NCBI GenBank assembly: GCA_049324315.1
Contig: JBMOKU010000019.1
Coordinates: 50,149-114,148, forward strand
Origin: JBMOKU01 sp049324315
GTDB lineage: Bacteria; Bacillota; Clostridia; Peptostreptococcales; Thermotaleaceae
Direction: 5' to 3'
DNA: 64,000 bases
A program made the position numbers and the translations under genes. Numbering within the stretch: the first letter of the stretch is position 1; every line of letters begins with the position of its first letter. Shown here in pieces: positions 50,470 to 58,503 of this stretch. The notes beneath the pieces are model-generated. The model was not told the origin of the DNA. It did no database searches and saw only the letters and a program-made list of their open reading frames with translations.

Positions 50470-52174
50470 CATCACGCTCCAAGAGTTTATTTTCTACCGG
50501 AATCCTTACTTCTACCGTTGTTCCTTCATTCCTGCGACTCTTGATTTGCAAGCTGCATCCCTGACCAAAAACGCCCTTTAATCTTTGATTCACATTATTG
50601 ATTCCTATGGAATCTGTATGCATGTTCATATTATCAAACAGCTGTGGAATCCTCTCCTCTTCAATACCAACACCGTTATCTTCAACCCGTATTACTACAG
50701 CATTTTGCTCCTGCCATGCCCTTATTTTTACAAATCCGCCACTGCGCTTAGGCAGCAACCCATGTTTTATTGCATTTTCCACAATAGGCTGCAGGGTTAA
50801 GGGTGGTAAATTACAATTTAATCGTTCTTCTACATCAACCTGGACTTCTAGTTTATCTCCAAATCTGGCTGTTTCAATTTCGATATAGGAATGAACGTGA
50901 TTCAGTTCTTCCTCCAATGTTACTAAGGTCTTGTTCATATTTAAATTCTTTCGGAATACATTTCCTAAATGATGAATCAAATTTCTTGCCTTTTCCGGTT
51001 CAATGCGACAGAGGGAGCCAATAACAGACAATGAATTAAACAGAAAATGGGGATTGATTTGGGCTTGCAGGGCTTTCAGCTCTGCCCAAGCCAACAGCTT
51101 AGAGTTTTGCTCAAGCTTACTTAATGCCAGCTGCGTTGAAAACAGCTTTGCCAACCCGTTACCTAATTCAACATCGATAGCTGTCATGGCATTCATATTG
51201 GTTTTATACAGCTTCATGGTCCCAACAATGACTTCATTTTCCCTTAGCGGCAGAACAATAGCTGACTGCAAAGGACAATCCGGATAATCACAGGTCATCT
51301 CTGTACAAGAATCCATGACAATTGTTTTTCCGGTTCTTAATACGTCTGCAGTAGTGTCGGTTATAATTTTGCCGCCAACCCGATGTCGATCCGTGGCTAA
51401 ACCCGCATGGGCGATAATCTTTTCCCGGTCTGTTAAGGTAACGGCATTGAATTCTGTCATTTCATAAATAATTGCAGCAACTTCACCGATTTGTTTCGAA
51501 TGAATTCCTTCTTTAAGGAAAGGTAAAATCTTATCTGCAATTTTCAAACTCAATTGTGCTTGCTGAGCAATCATTTTTTCCTGCTCATTAAATATGCTTT
51601 CAATAATCATAAAAAGCAATGCCAGTCCTAAGGAATTAATAATAACCATAGGAATCCATATGGCTTTCACCAAAGCAACTGCATCTGCAAAGGGTCTTGA
51701 AAAAATAAGTACGGATATTTTTCTCATACTTTCTGCAATAACACCGGTAAGGGCCGCATACATCCACTTTCTTTTTTTATCTTGAATATATAGGCCCATG
51801 TAGCCTGCCATCAATCCCTCCAGAACAGTGGACACTGCACAAGCAACCGTCGTAAATCCGCCTATATTAATCAATCCCCGGTGTACCCCGGCAATCAATC
51901 CGGCCAGCAATCCCACCAAAGGCCCACCCAGAAGGCCACCGGTGGCCACACCAATGATCCTGGTATTCACAAGGGCACCTTGAAATTCTACACTGAAATA
52001 GGTACCCACAATTCCAAACACACCGAACACAGTGGAAAGAAGAATCTTGTCAGACAGACTAACAGGCTTTTTTGCAATAATATTGCGAAAGGATTTGATA
52101 CGGGACAGAATAAATGCAAAAACAAACAGATTACCGAATTTATTGCTTAATGCCAGAATAATCTCAAGTATCAT
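50459..52174 (-). CDS. LytS-family sensor histidine kinase
   Basis: The protein has about 571 residues from the ATG at 52174 (AGAGGG 6 nt upstream). The N-terminus has six to seven membrane helices of the 5TM-5TMR_LYT type (IGVATGGLLGGPLVGLLAGLIAGVHR). A GAF-like region (about 220-340) with CTEMTCDYPDCPLQSAIVLPL follows, then the His_kinase box NPHFLFNSLSVIGSL and HATPase motifs VENAIKHGLLP and VEDNGVGIEEERI. LytS relatives sense membrane state, pyruvate or carboxylates. TRAP-TAXI genes lie downstream and are candidate targets. Confidence 0.92.
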   Translation of the reverse strand: MILEIILALSNKFGNLFVFAFILSRIKSFRNIIAKKPVSLSDKILLSTVFGVFGIVGTYFSVEFQGALVNTRIIGVATGGLLGGPLVGLLAGLIAGVHRGLINIGGFTTVACAVSTVLEGLMAGYMGLYIQDKKRKWMYAALTGVIAESMRKISVLIFSRPFADAVALVKAIWIPMVIINSLGLALLFMIIESIFNEQEKMIAQQAQLSLKIADKILPFLKEGIHSKQIGEVAAIIYEMTEFNAVTLTDREKIIAHAGLATDRHRVGGKIITDTTADVLRTGKTIVMDSCTEMTCDYPDCPLQSAIVLPLRENEVIVGTMKLYKTNMNAMTAIDVELGNGLAKLFSTQLALSKLEQNSKLLAWAELKALQAQINPHFLFNSLSVIGSLCRIEPEKARNLIHHLGNVFRKNLNMNKTLVTLEEELNHVHSYIEIETARFGDKLEVQVDVEERLNCNLPPLTLQPIVENAIKHGLLPKRSGGFVKIRAWQEQNAVVIRVEDNGVGIEEERIPQLFDNMNMHTDSIGINNVNQRLKGVFGQGCSLQIKSRRNEGTTVEVRIPVENKLLERDDVA

Positions 52175-52267
52175 GGGCATCCCTCTTCTACTATTTTCTA
52201 AAAAGTCTATCAATATTTGTTTTCATTATACTTGAATATGACTAGTATAACAAGAACAGAACAAAAC

Positions 52268-52458
52268 GTAGGGGTACCCATTGGGCGTCAGCAGGAAATA
52301 CGTCCGCTACGCCACGGGGACAGTTCCATCGTTTTCCCTTCGGTCCTTCGCTACGCTTCGGAAACGCTCGAACCGTCCCCATGGCTCCGCTGTCAAACCA
52401 CATCCCCATGCTTTTGTTATTGTTATGGAGCCACGGACGCGCACTTCGCGCCCCTACA
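52268..52458. repeat. REPIN-like element, long form
   Basis: GTAGGGG and the palindrome ACCCATTGGGC start it; CGGACGCGCACTTCGCGCCC with CTACA ends it. The interior shares about 95 nearly identical bases with 9650-9745 and can form a hairpin with arms GGGGACAGTTC and GAACCGTCCCC. It lies between lytS and the ferredoxin gene. Confidence 0.7.
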
Positions 52459-52495
52459 ATTATGTTATCCACGTCAAGCTATTTTCTTAATGATG

Positions 52496-52536
52496 AAAAA
52501 AAATAGAAGTAAAGGGAGCCCTATACTTCTATTTTC
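52496..52536 (-). terminator. Terminator after the ferredoxin gene
   Basis: On the minus strand AATAGAAGTA, TAGGGCTCCCTT, TACTTCTATT is followed by TTTTTTC. Confidence 0.8.
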
Positions 52537-52545
52537 TATTATATA

Positions 52546-53316
52546 CTATATTCTGTTTGCTTCTCCATCAATGGTGATTCTCACCCTATGCAGCGGAACA
52601 TTTTTCCCGGATGCCTTGATCGCTGCTTCCACAGCTCTCACGATTCCCGTACAGCATGGAACTTCCATAAATGCTACGGTTACACTTTTTATATCATTGA
52701 TTTTCAACATCTCTGTAAGCTTTTTGACATACAGTTCAATATCATCCAGCTTGGGACATCCCACGACAACTTGCTTTCCTTTCAATAGATCCAGATGATA
52801 ATTTGGGTAAGCAAAAGGAACACAATCTGCCGTTACCAGCAGGTCTGCATTTTTCAAATAAGGTGCCGTAGGTGGTACCAGCATTAATTGAACCGGCCAT
52901 TGTCTTAATTGAGATTTAATTTTGATTTCCACATCTCCTGCGCTGATGGTCGTTGAAGCACCGGCTTTATCGTCATTCATCACACGGATTCTGCTTCCCG
53001 GACATCCTCCATGATGGTGACCTCCATGATGAGAATGTGCTTGATGTTGATGGGCATTACTTGCAGTTTCATGGTTACCTCCAAGATGCTTTTTCACGGC
53101 CTCTTCATCAAATTCAGCTGCTTCTCTTTCGATGATTTGAATCGCTCCTTGAGGACAATCCCCCAAACAAGCCCCTAAACCGTCACATAGATTATCACCA
53201 ATTAATTTTGCCTTGCCATCAATAATTTGAATGGCTCCTTCCGCACAAGACGGTACACATAATCCACATCCATTACATTTTTCTTCATCTATATGGACAA
53301 TTTTTCTTACTGCCAT
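52546..53316 (-). CDS. Two-cluster ferredoxin with His-rich linker and C-terminal domain
   Basis: The protein has 256 residues. The N-terminal 60 hold two cluster motifs, CNGCGLCVPSC and CDGLGACLGDC followed by CP; the second has CxxxxxCxxxCP spacing. Residues about 82-106 are His-rich (HQHQAHSHHGGHHHGGC) and may bind metal. The C-terminal 150 contain CCTGI and other Cys and resemble proteins annotated as 4Fe-4S iron-sulfur binding. The electron partner is unknown. GGAGG precedes the ATG. It is a single-gene unit with its own terminator. Confidence 0.85.
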   Translation of the reverse strand: MAVRKIVHIDEEKCNGCGLCVPSCAEGAIQIIDGKAKLIGDNLCDGLGACLGDCPQGAIQIIEREAAEFDEEAVKKHLGGNHETASNAHQHQAHSHHGGHHHGGCPGSRIRVMNDDKAGASTTISAGDVEIKIKSQLRQWPVQLMLVPPTAPYLKNADLLVTADCVPFAYPNYHLDLLKGKQVVVGCPKLDDIELYVKKLTEMLKINDIKSVTVAFMEVPCCTGIVRAVEAAIKASGKNVPLHRVRITIDGEANRI

Positions 53317-53485
53317 TTTCCATTCCTCCTCATATTGTTTTCTTTGATCCCATTATACCCTCTCGGGGCAGCCTTTTCTGTGATAAATATCAAAATTTAT
53401 CGTGATATCTATTACATTTTACATAGGAGCAGGGGGTTTTGGCAAATATATTGATGAATATTTATTCTTTTTTAAGCCTTGTGAA

Positions 53486-53514
53486 TTGACATTGGAAAAT
53501 GTTGTGGATATAAT
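53486..53514 (+). promoter_or_regulatory. Consensus sigma-A promoter of the aminotransferase gene
   Basis: TTGACA (53486-53491), 17-base spacer, TATAAT (53509-53514): both hexamers are perfect. The start codon is about 38 nt further on, with AAGGAGG. Confidence 0.85.
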
Positions 53515-53552
53515 AGCCGTAAATCATTATTTGAAATAAAGGAGGAGTCATA

Positions 53553-54806
53553 ATGTCTTCAAGCTTTTCAATGGTAGCACCCCACTCCAGACGTACAGTT
53601 GGCGAAGACAAAATATTTGCTATCAGCAGGGCAGCACAGGAAGCTGCCAAGAAAGTGGGCAGTCAAAATGTGGTTAATGCCTCTGTGGGTGCATTACTAA
53701 ACGATGATGGCAGCCTTTCCGTATTGTCTGCTGTGATGGATATTCTCAAGAATCTTCCACCGGAAGAGTTTGCAGCCTATGCGCCGATAGCAGGCGTTCC
53801 CAGCTTTTTGGAGGCAGCAAAGAAAGCCGCCTTCAGAGACTGTATGCCTGAAGGGTATATCGAAGCTGTTGCTACACCTGGCGGCAGTGGTGCAATCCGT
53901 CATACCATATGGAATTATGCCAGCCCCGGCGACAGCATTTTAACATCAGATTGGTATTGGGGGCCTTATCATACCATCGCTGAGGAGCATGGAAGAAAAG
54001 TAGAGACCTATACCTTTTTTGATGAAAGAGATACATTCAATCTCGCTTTTTTTAAGGAGAAGGTACATAGGCTGCTGGAAAAGCAGACAAATCTAGTGAT
54101 CCTGTTAAACTCACCTGCTCATAATCCTACGGGCTACAGCCTGTCCATGGATGAATGGGAAAATGTTATGGAATTTCTGAAAGCAGCTGCAGAAAACAAA
54201 GAAAAGAAAATTATCCTGTTCAGTGATATTGCTTATATTGATTTCGCCGGAGAAACCAACGAATGCCGAGAATTTATGAAATATTTCGGTAATTTACCGG
54301 AAAATATATTGACACTTGTTGCCTTCAGTATGTCGAAGGGTTATACCTTATACGGCATGCGCTGCGGTGCAATGATTTGCGTTACTTCCAGCAAGGATGT
54401 GGCAGAAGAATTTAAATCGGCTCAACAATTCTCAAATCGAGGCGTCTGGTCAAACGGTACTCGCCCTGCCATGGCTGTTTTATCACAAATATTTGAAAAA
54501 CCCCAGCTGTTAGAAAAGGTTGAGACCGAACGGAAAGTACTTCAAGACATGCTGACACAAAGGGCCGAAGTTTTTATGGCTGCTGCTAAACAGACAAATC
54601 TCAAAGTATGTCCTTATAAAGCAGGCTTCTTTATTACGATTCCCTGCAGCAATCCTGAAGCTGTGGCAGAAGAACTTCAAAAGGATTATATCTTTGCTGT
54701 ACCTCTTAGCAAAGGAATTCGCTTCGCTGTTTGCTCCGTATCAAAAGAAAAATGCGCCATCGTACCTGAGAAATTTGTGAAGGCCATCAAAAAAGTAGGA
54801 GAATAG
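53553..54806 (+). CDS. PLP-dependent aminotransferase, class I/II
   Basis: The protein has 417 residues. The fold-type I pattern is clear: ATPGGSGAIRHTIWNYASPG (cofactor-phosphate loop), LVILLNSPAHNPTGYSL (cofactor-ring Asn), LFSDIAYIDFAG (Asp/Tyr) and SMSKGYTLYGMRCG with the Schiff-base Lys near residue 268. It resembles aromatic or aspartate aminotransferases of anaerobes; the substrate cannot be set from sequence. AAGGAGG precedes the ATG, a near-ideal promoter lies upstream and a two-way terminator downstream. Confidence 0.92.
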   Translation: MSSSFSMVAPHSRRTVGEDKIFAISRAAQEAAKKVGSQNVVNASVGALLNDDGSLSVLSAVMDILKNLPPEEFAAYAPIAGVPSFLEAAKKAAFRDCMPEGYIEAVATPGGSGAIRHTIWNYASPGDSILTSDWYWGPYHTIAEEHGRKVETYTFFDERDTFNLAFFKEKVHRLLEKQTNLVILLNSPAHNPTGYSLSMDEWENVMEFLKAAAENKEKKIILFSDIAYIDFAGETNECREFMKYFGNLPENILTLVAFSMSKGYTLYGMRCGAMICVTSSKDVAEEFKSAQQFSNRGVWSNGTRPAMAVLSQIFEKPQLLEKVETERKVLQDMLTQRAEVFMAAAKQTNLKVCPYKAGFFITIPCSNPEAVAEELQKDYIFAVPLSKGIRFAVCSVSKEKCAIVPEKFVKAIKKVGE

Positions 54807-54814
54807 GCAAAATA

Positions 54815-54847
54815 AAAACCCCACGCACATCGCATGGGGTTTTCTAC
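54815..54847 (+). terminator. Bidirectional terminator after the aminotransferase gene
   Basis: AAAAACCCCACGC, ACATC, GCATGGGGTTTT, shared with the converging zinc-ribbon gene. Confidence 0.75.
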
Positions 54848-54859
54848 ATTACGTTTTAA

Positions 54860-55066
54860 CTATCTTGCATTACGGTTGTTGAAACCGGTTCTTCTTTGTC
54901 CGCCGTTGTTTGATCTGGAGAAATTCTTTTTAGCTTGTTGACGGCACTCTTTACATTTCTTAGGCTCGTTTTCGAAACCTTTTTCTGAGTAGAATTGTTG
55001 CTCACCAGCAGTAAATACGAATTCAGCACCACAGTCTTTGCATTGTAATGTTTTGTCTTGGAACAT
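54860..55066 (-). CDS. Small zinc-ribbon protein
   Basis: The protein has 68 residues. CKDCGAEF and CKECRQQ, about 30 apart, form a zinc ribbon with EKGFENEPKKC between, the pattern of the small probable zinc-ribbon family found in clostridia and other bacteria. A basic Asn/Arg/Gly-rich tail (NNGGQRRTGFNNRNAR) suggests nucleic-acid contact. Function is unknown. GGGAGG precedes the ATG. An overlapping frame on the same strand has no Cys pairs and is not credible. Confidence 0.85.
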   Translation of the reverse strand: MFQDKTLQCKDCGAEFVFTAGEQQFYSEKGFENEPKKCKECRQQAKKNFSRSNNGGQRRTGFNNRNAR

Positions 55067-55287
55067 TTAAAACATCCTCCCTTCGTCAATGGATTTACAA
55101 GAACATATAATAATACTCAAGAATATTCCTATCCGACTTGGGGGAAGGATGCTGAAATAATCATTATATATTCTTCATTATTATATTACTTTTCAAAGCC
55201 TTTTTCAACGACTTTTTTCATATATTTCCATTTTTATCATAAATATGATATATCATACTAAGGTATTTTATTCTTTGGAAATACTAA

Positions 55288-55316
55288 TTGTGCAAGAATT
55301 GTATTTATTATATAAT
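55288..55316 (+). promoter_or_regulatory. Sigma-A promoter of the nitronate monooxygenase-like gene
   Basis: TTGTGC (55288-55293), 17-base spacer, perfect TATAAT (55311-55316), about 39 nt before the start codon. Confidence 0.6.
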
Positions 55317-55354
55317 TGTTTTAGTATGTTAATTCATAAGAATGGAGTGTTGAA

Positions 55355-56428
55355 ATGAATATTCCGGAACTAAAGATTGGTCATTTGACCGCCAAAATAC
55401 CCATTGTACAAGGTGGTATGGGTGTAGGTATCTCCCTTTCACGTTTGGCAGGTGCCGTAGCCAACTGCGGTGGAGTCGGCGTAATATCTGCTGTAGAACC
55501 TGGATTTAACTTTGAAAACTACAGTAAAGATAAGTTTCAGGCAAACTTGGATGGCCTGGCATATCATATACGAAAAGCCCGGGAACTTGCTCCTACAGGA
55601 ATCATTGGTGTTAATATTATGACTGCCATCAATAATTTCGAGGATATGGTGAAAGTAGCCGTTCGAGAAAAAATTGATATTATTTTCTCTGGCGCGGGTC
55701 TCCCTATGAAACTACCGGAGCTTGTCAAGGATTCTCTCACAAAAATTGCGCCTATCGTCTCTTCTGGCAAAGTGGCACAATTAATTTGCAAACAGTGGGA
55801 TCGAAAGCACAATTATTTACCGGATGCCATCGTGGTAGAAGGTCCGAAGGCTGGTGGGCATCTAGGCTTTTCTCCTGAGGAATTGGAACATATGGAGGAT
55901 TTTTCTCTTACAAGACTTGTTAAAGAAGTATTAGAAGCCATTAAGCCCTTTGAAGAAAAGTATAACAGAAAGATTCCTATCATTGCAGGCGGTGGTATTC
56001 ATAACGGCTATGAAATTGGTGAAGTGTTAGAAGCTGGCGCCTCCGCTGTTCAGATGGCCACAAGATTTGTGGCTACCCATGAGTGTGATGCATCAGATGC
56101 CTTTAAACAGGCATATTTAGATGCCACAGAAGATGATGTCATGATCATCAAAAGTCCCGTAGGCATGCCAGGAAGAGCCATCAAGAATGATTTCATCGAG
56201 AGAGTCTACAATAATCAAAAGCCTAAAGGAATCAAGTGCATTAATTGTCTCAAACCGTGTAATCCAAAGGAGACTTTGTACTGCATTGCTGATGCCTTAA
56301 TCAATGCACAGAAAGGTAACCTGGATAAAGGCTTTGCCTTTGCCGGAGCCAATGTGTTTAAAGTTGACAAGATCGTTTCTGTCAAGGAACTGATGAATGA
56401 ATTGATGGACGAATTGAGAAACTATTAA
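55355..56428 (+). CDS. Nitronate monooxygenase-like / FabK-like flavoprotein
   Basis: The protein has 357 residues and a TIM barrel of the 2-nitropropane dioxygenase family. IPIVQGGMGVGISLSRLAGA near residue 15, GIIGVNIMTAINNF near 80, AIVVEGPKAGGHLGF near 155 and IIAGGGIHNGYEIGEVLEAGASAVQMATRF near 215 form the FMN-binding site. Members include nitronate oxygenases and the enoyl-ACP reductase FabK; a lone gene in an anaerobe leaves the reaction open. A C-terminal CINCLKPCNPKET segment with three Cys is notable. It has its own promoter and terminator. Confidence 0.88.
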   Translation: MNIPELKIGHLTAKIPIVQGGMGVGISLSRLAGAVANCGGVGVISAVEPGFNFENYSKDKFQANLDGLAYHIRKARELAPTGIIGVNIMTAINNFEDMVKVAVREKIDIIFSGAGLPMKLPELVKDSLTKIAPIVSSGKVAQLICKQWDRKHNYLPDAIVVEGPKAGGHLGFSPEELEHMEDFSLTRLVKEVLEAIKPFEEKYNRKIPIIAGGGIHNGYEIGEVLEAGASAVQMATRFVATHECDASDAFKQAYLDATEDDVMIIKSPVGMPGRAIKNDFIERVYNNQKPKGIKCINCLKPCNPKETLYCIADALINAQKGNLDKGFAFAGANVFKVDKIVSVKELMNELMDELRNY

Positions 56429-56459
56429 AAGGAGTGGGTTATCCACTCCTTTTTTTTCC
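56426..56459 (+). terminator. Terminator after the nitronate monooxygenase-like gene
   Basis: AAAAGGAGTGG, GTTA, TCCACTCC is followed by eight T. Confidence 0.9.
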
Positions 56460-56492
56460 AATCTTTTTCCTCTTTTCTTAACATTCCTACCG

Positions 56493-56521
56493 TTGTCATA
56501 GCCTACCATTTGTGTTACAAT
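56493..56521 (+). promoter_or_regulatory. Sigma-A promoter of typA
   Basis: TTGTCA (56493-56498), 17-base spacer, TACAAT (56516-56521), 36 nt before the start codon. Confidence 0.7.
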
Positions 56522-56556
56522 TTCATGTGGACATTTAACGAGAAAGGAAGTATCCG

Positions 56557-58368
56557 ATGATTCAAGATAAAATTAGAAATATAGCTATTATTGCCCACGT
56601 TGACCATGGAAAAACAACGTTGGTAGATGAAATGCTGAAGCAAAGCGGTACATTCCGCAGCAACGAGTCAGTTGCAGAAAGAGTCATGGATTCCAATGAT
56701 TTAGAGCGGGAGAGAGGAATTACCATACTGGCAAAAAACACCTCCATATTATATGAAGGTGTTAAGATCAATATTGTTGATACCCCGGGACATGCCGATT
56801 TCGGCGGTGAAGTGGAACGAATCATGCGTATGGTGGACGGTGTTTTACTATTGGTGGATGCCTTTGAAGGACCCATGCCCCAGACTCGGTTTGTACTGAA
56901 AAAAGCTCTGGAATCCGGTTTAAAACCGGTGGTTGTCATTAATAAAATTGACCGGCCAGAGGCTAGAAGTGAGGAAATTGTAGATAAGGTTTTAGATTTG
57001 TTTATTGATTTAGGTGCGGATGATGATCAGTTAGAATTCCCGGTTATCTATGCTTCTGCCAAAATGGGAATCGCAAAGTATACCCTTTATGATGAACATC
57101 AGGATATGAAGCCTTTATTGGATATGATTTTAAAGGAAGTTCCAGCGCCGGAAGGTGTCGTTGATGATGGTCTTCAATTAATGATTTCCTCTATCGATTA
57201 TGATAAATACGTAGGCAGAATCGGTATTGGAAAGATTACAAGGGGAAAAGTGCGGAAAAATCAAGAAGTCGTCTTGTGTACATCCTCGGGACAGAACATC
57301 ACCTTTAGAATCAGTAAGCTCTTCTCTTATCAAGGCTTAAATAGAGCAGAGATTGAGGAAGCAAGCTTTGGAGAAATTGTTGCTTTTTCCGGAACAGACG
57401 ATATCAATATTGGAGAAACCATCTGTTCTACCGATAAAATTCAACCTCTACCCTTTATAAAAATAGACGAGCCTACGATCTCTATGAATTTTATAGTCAA
57501 CGACAGTCCATTTGCCGGTCGCGAGGGTCAATTTGTCACCAGCAGACACTTAAAGGATCGATTGGAGAAAGAATTACTTTCCAATGTGGCCCTTAAAGTC
57601 GAAGAAACAGATTCTGCCGATATCTTCAAAGTATCCGGTAGAGGAGAACTCCATCTCTCTATTCTGATAGAAACCATGAGAAGAGAAGGATATGAATTGG
57701 CCGTTTCAAGACCTGAAGTAATTCTTAAGACCATAGACGGTGTAGTCTGCGAGCCTATGGAGCATGTTACCATCGAAACACCGGAAGACTATATGGGTAT
57801 TGTCATCGAAACCCTTGGAAAACGAAAGGGTGAAATGATCAATATGACCACTAACTCCAACGGTACTGTTAAACTGGAGTTTAAAATACCCGCAAGGGGA
57901 CTTATTGGTTATCGCTCTGAATTTTTAACGGATACTCGGGGAAATGGCATCTTGAATCATATTTTTGATGGTTACGAACCCTATCGAGGAGATATTCAGT
58001 CTAGAACGAAAGGCTCCTTAGTAGCCTTTGAATCCGGCACGGCTGTCACTTATGGACTATACAACGCCCAGGAACGAGGTAATCTCTTCATCAAACCTAG
58101 TGTGGAGGTCTATGAGGGTATGATCGTGGGTGAAAATGCACGGGCTGGAGATATTGCTGTGAATGTATGTAAAAGAAAACAGCTGACCAACATCCGCGCC
58201 TCCGGTTCAGATGAATCCATGCGTCTTGTTCCGCCTGTTGTGATGTCCTTGGAGCAAGCCCTTGAATTTATCAGTGAGGATGAATTGGTAGAAGTAACAC
58301 CAAAAAGCATACGACTAAGAAAAAGAATATTAGATAAAAATATGCGCGCAAAGGCGTCAAGATCCTAA
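56557..58368 (+). CDS. typA: Translational GTPase TypA/BipA
   Basis: The protein has 603 residues. G1 AHVDHGKT, G2 region ERERGITI, G3 DTPGHADFGGEV and G4 NKIDRPEA lie in the first 140. EF-G-like domains III and V and the BipA-specific C-terminal domain follow (GLYNAQERGNLFIKPSVEVYEGM). BipA/TypA binds the ribosome, helps 50S assembly and is needed in cold or stress in several bacteria. AGAAAGGAAG precedes the ATG. It is a single-gene unit. Confidence 0.97.
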   Translation: MIQDKIRNIAIIAHVDHGKTTLVDEMLKQSGTFRSNESVAERVMDSNDLERERGITILAKNTSILYEGVKINIVDTPGHADFGGEVERIMRMVDGVLLLVDAFEGPMPQTRFVLKKALESGLKPVVVINKIDRPEARSEEIVDKVLDLFIDLGADDDQLEFPVIYASAKMGIAKYTLYDEHQDMKPLLDMILKEVPAPEGVVDDGLQLMISSIDYDKYVGRIGIGKITRGKVRKNQEVVLCTSSGQNITFRISKLFSYQGLNRAEIEEASFGEIVAFSGTDDINIGETICSTDKIQPLPFIKIDEPTISMNFIVNDSPFAGREGQFVTSRHLKDRLEKELLSNVALKVEETDSADIFKVSGRGELHLSILIETMRREGYELAVSRPEVILKTIDGVVCEPMEHVTIETPEDYMGIVIETLGKRKGEMINMTTNSNGTVKLEFKIPARGLIGYRSEFLTDTRGNGILNHIFDGYEPYRGDIQSRTKGSLVAFESGTAVTYGLYNAQERGNLFIKPSVEVYEGMIVGENARAGDIAVNVCKRKQLTNIRASGSDESMRLVPPVVMSLEQALEFISEDELVEVTPKSIRLRKRILDKNMRAKASRS

Positions 58369-58374
58369 AACAAT

Positions 58375-58398
58375 GCGGGCGAACAGTGTTCGCCCCTA
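58375..58398. repeat. REP-like palindrome
   Basis: GCGGGCGAACAGTGTTCGCC then CCTAG. The stem matches the other copies, but the tail is CTAG instead of CTAC. Confidence 0.6.
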
Positions 58399-58413
58399 GT
58401 CATATTATCAAAA

Positions 58414-58456
58414 TTAAAACCATTGGTGTGTTTATCCATTGCACCAATGGTTTATT
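58414..58456 (-). terminator. Bidirectional terminator between typA and cls
   Basis: AAACCATTGGTG and CACCAATGGTTT form a 12-bp stem flanked by A/T-runs. Confidence 0.75.
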
Positions 58457-58469
58457 TCTTTCCATTTTT

Positions 58470-58497
58470 GCCAGCAGCCAGTAGCTAGCAGCTATTA
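58470..58497. repeat. Heptamer repeat, four units, at the 3' end of cls
   Basis: GCCAGCA, GCCAGTA, GCTAGCA, GCTATTA in exact 7-base phase with gradual drift, ending 6 bases before the cls stop codon. Confidence 0.55.
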
Positions 58498-58503
58498 ACC
58501 TCA

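Noticed and set aside
52217..52798. A 193-codon plus-strand frame
   Set aside because: It begins in the REPIN-like repeat and then runs antisense through the ferredoxin gene; its composition is that of a shadow frame.
54856..55089. A 77-codon minus-strand frame overlapping the zinc-ribbon gene
   Set aside because: It is a different frame with no Cys pairs and no ribosome site; the 68-residue frame has both.
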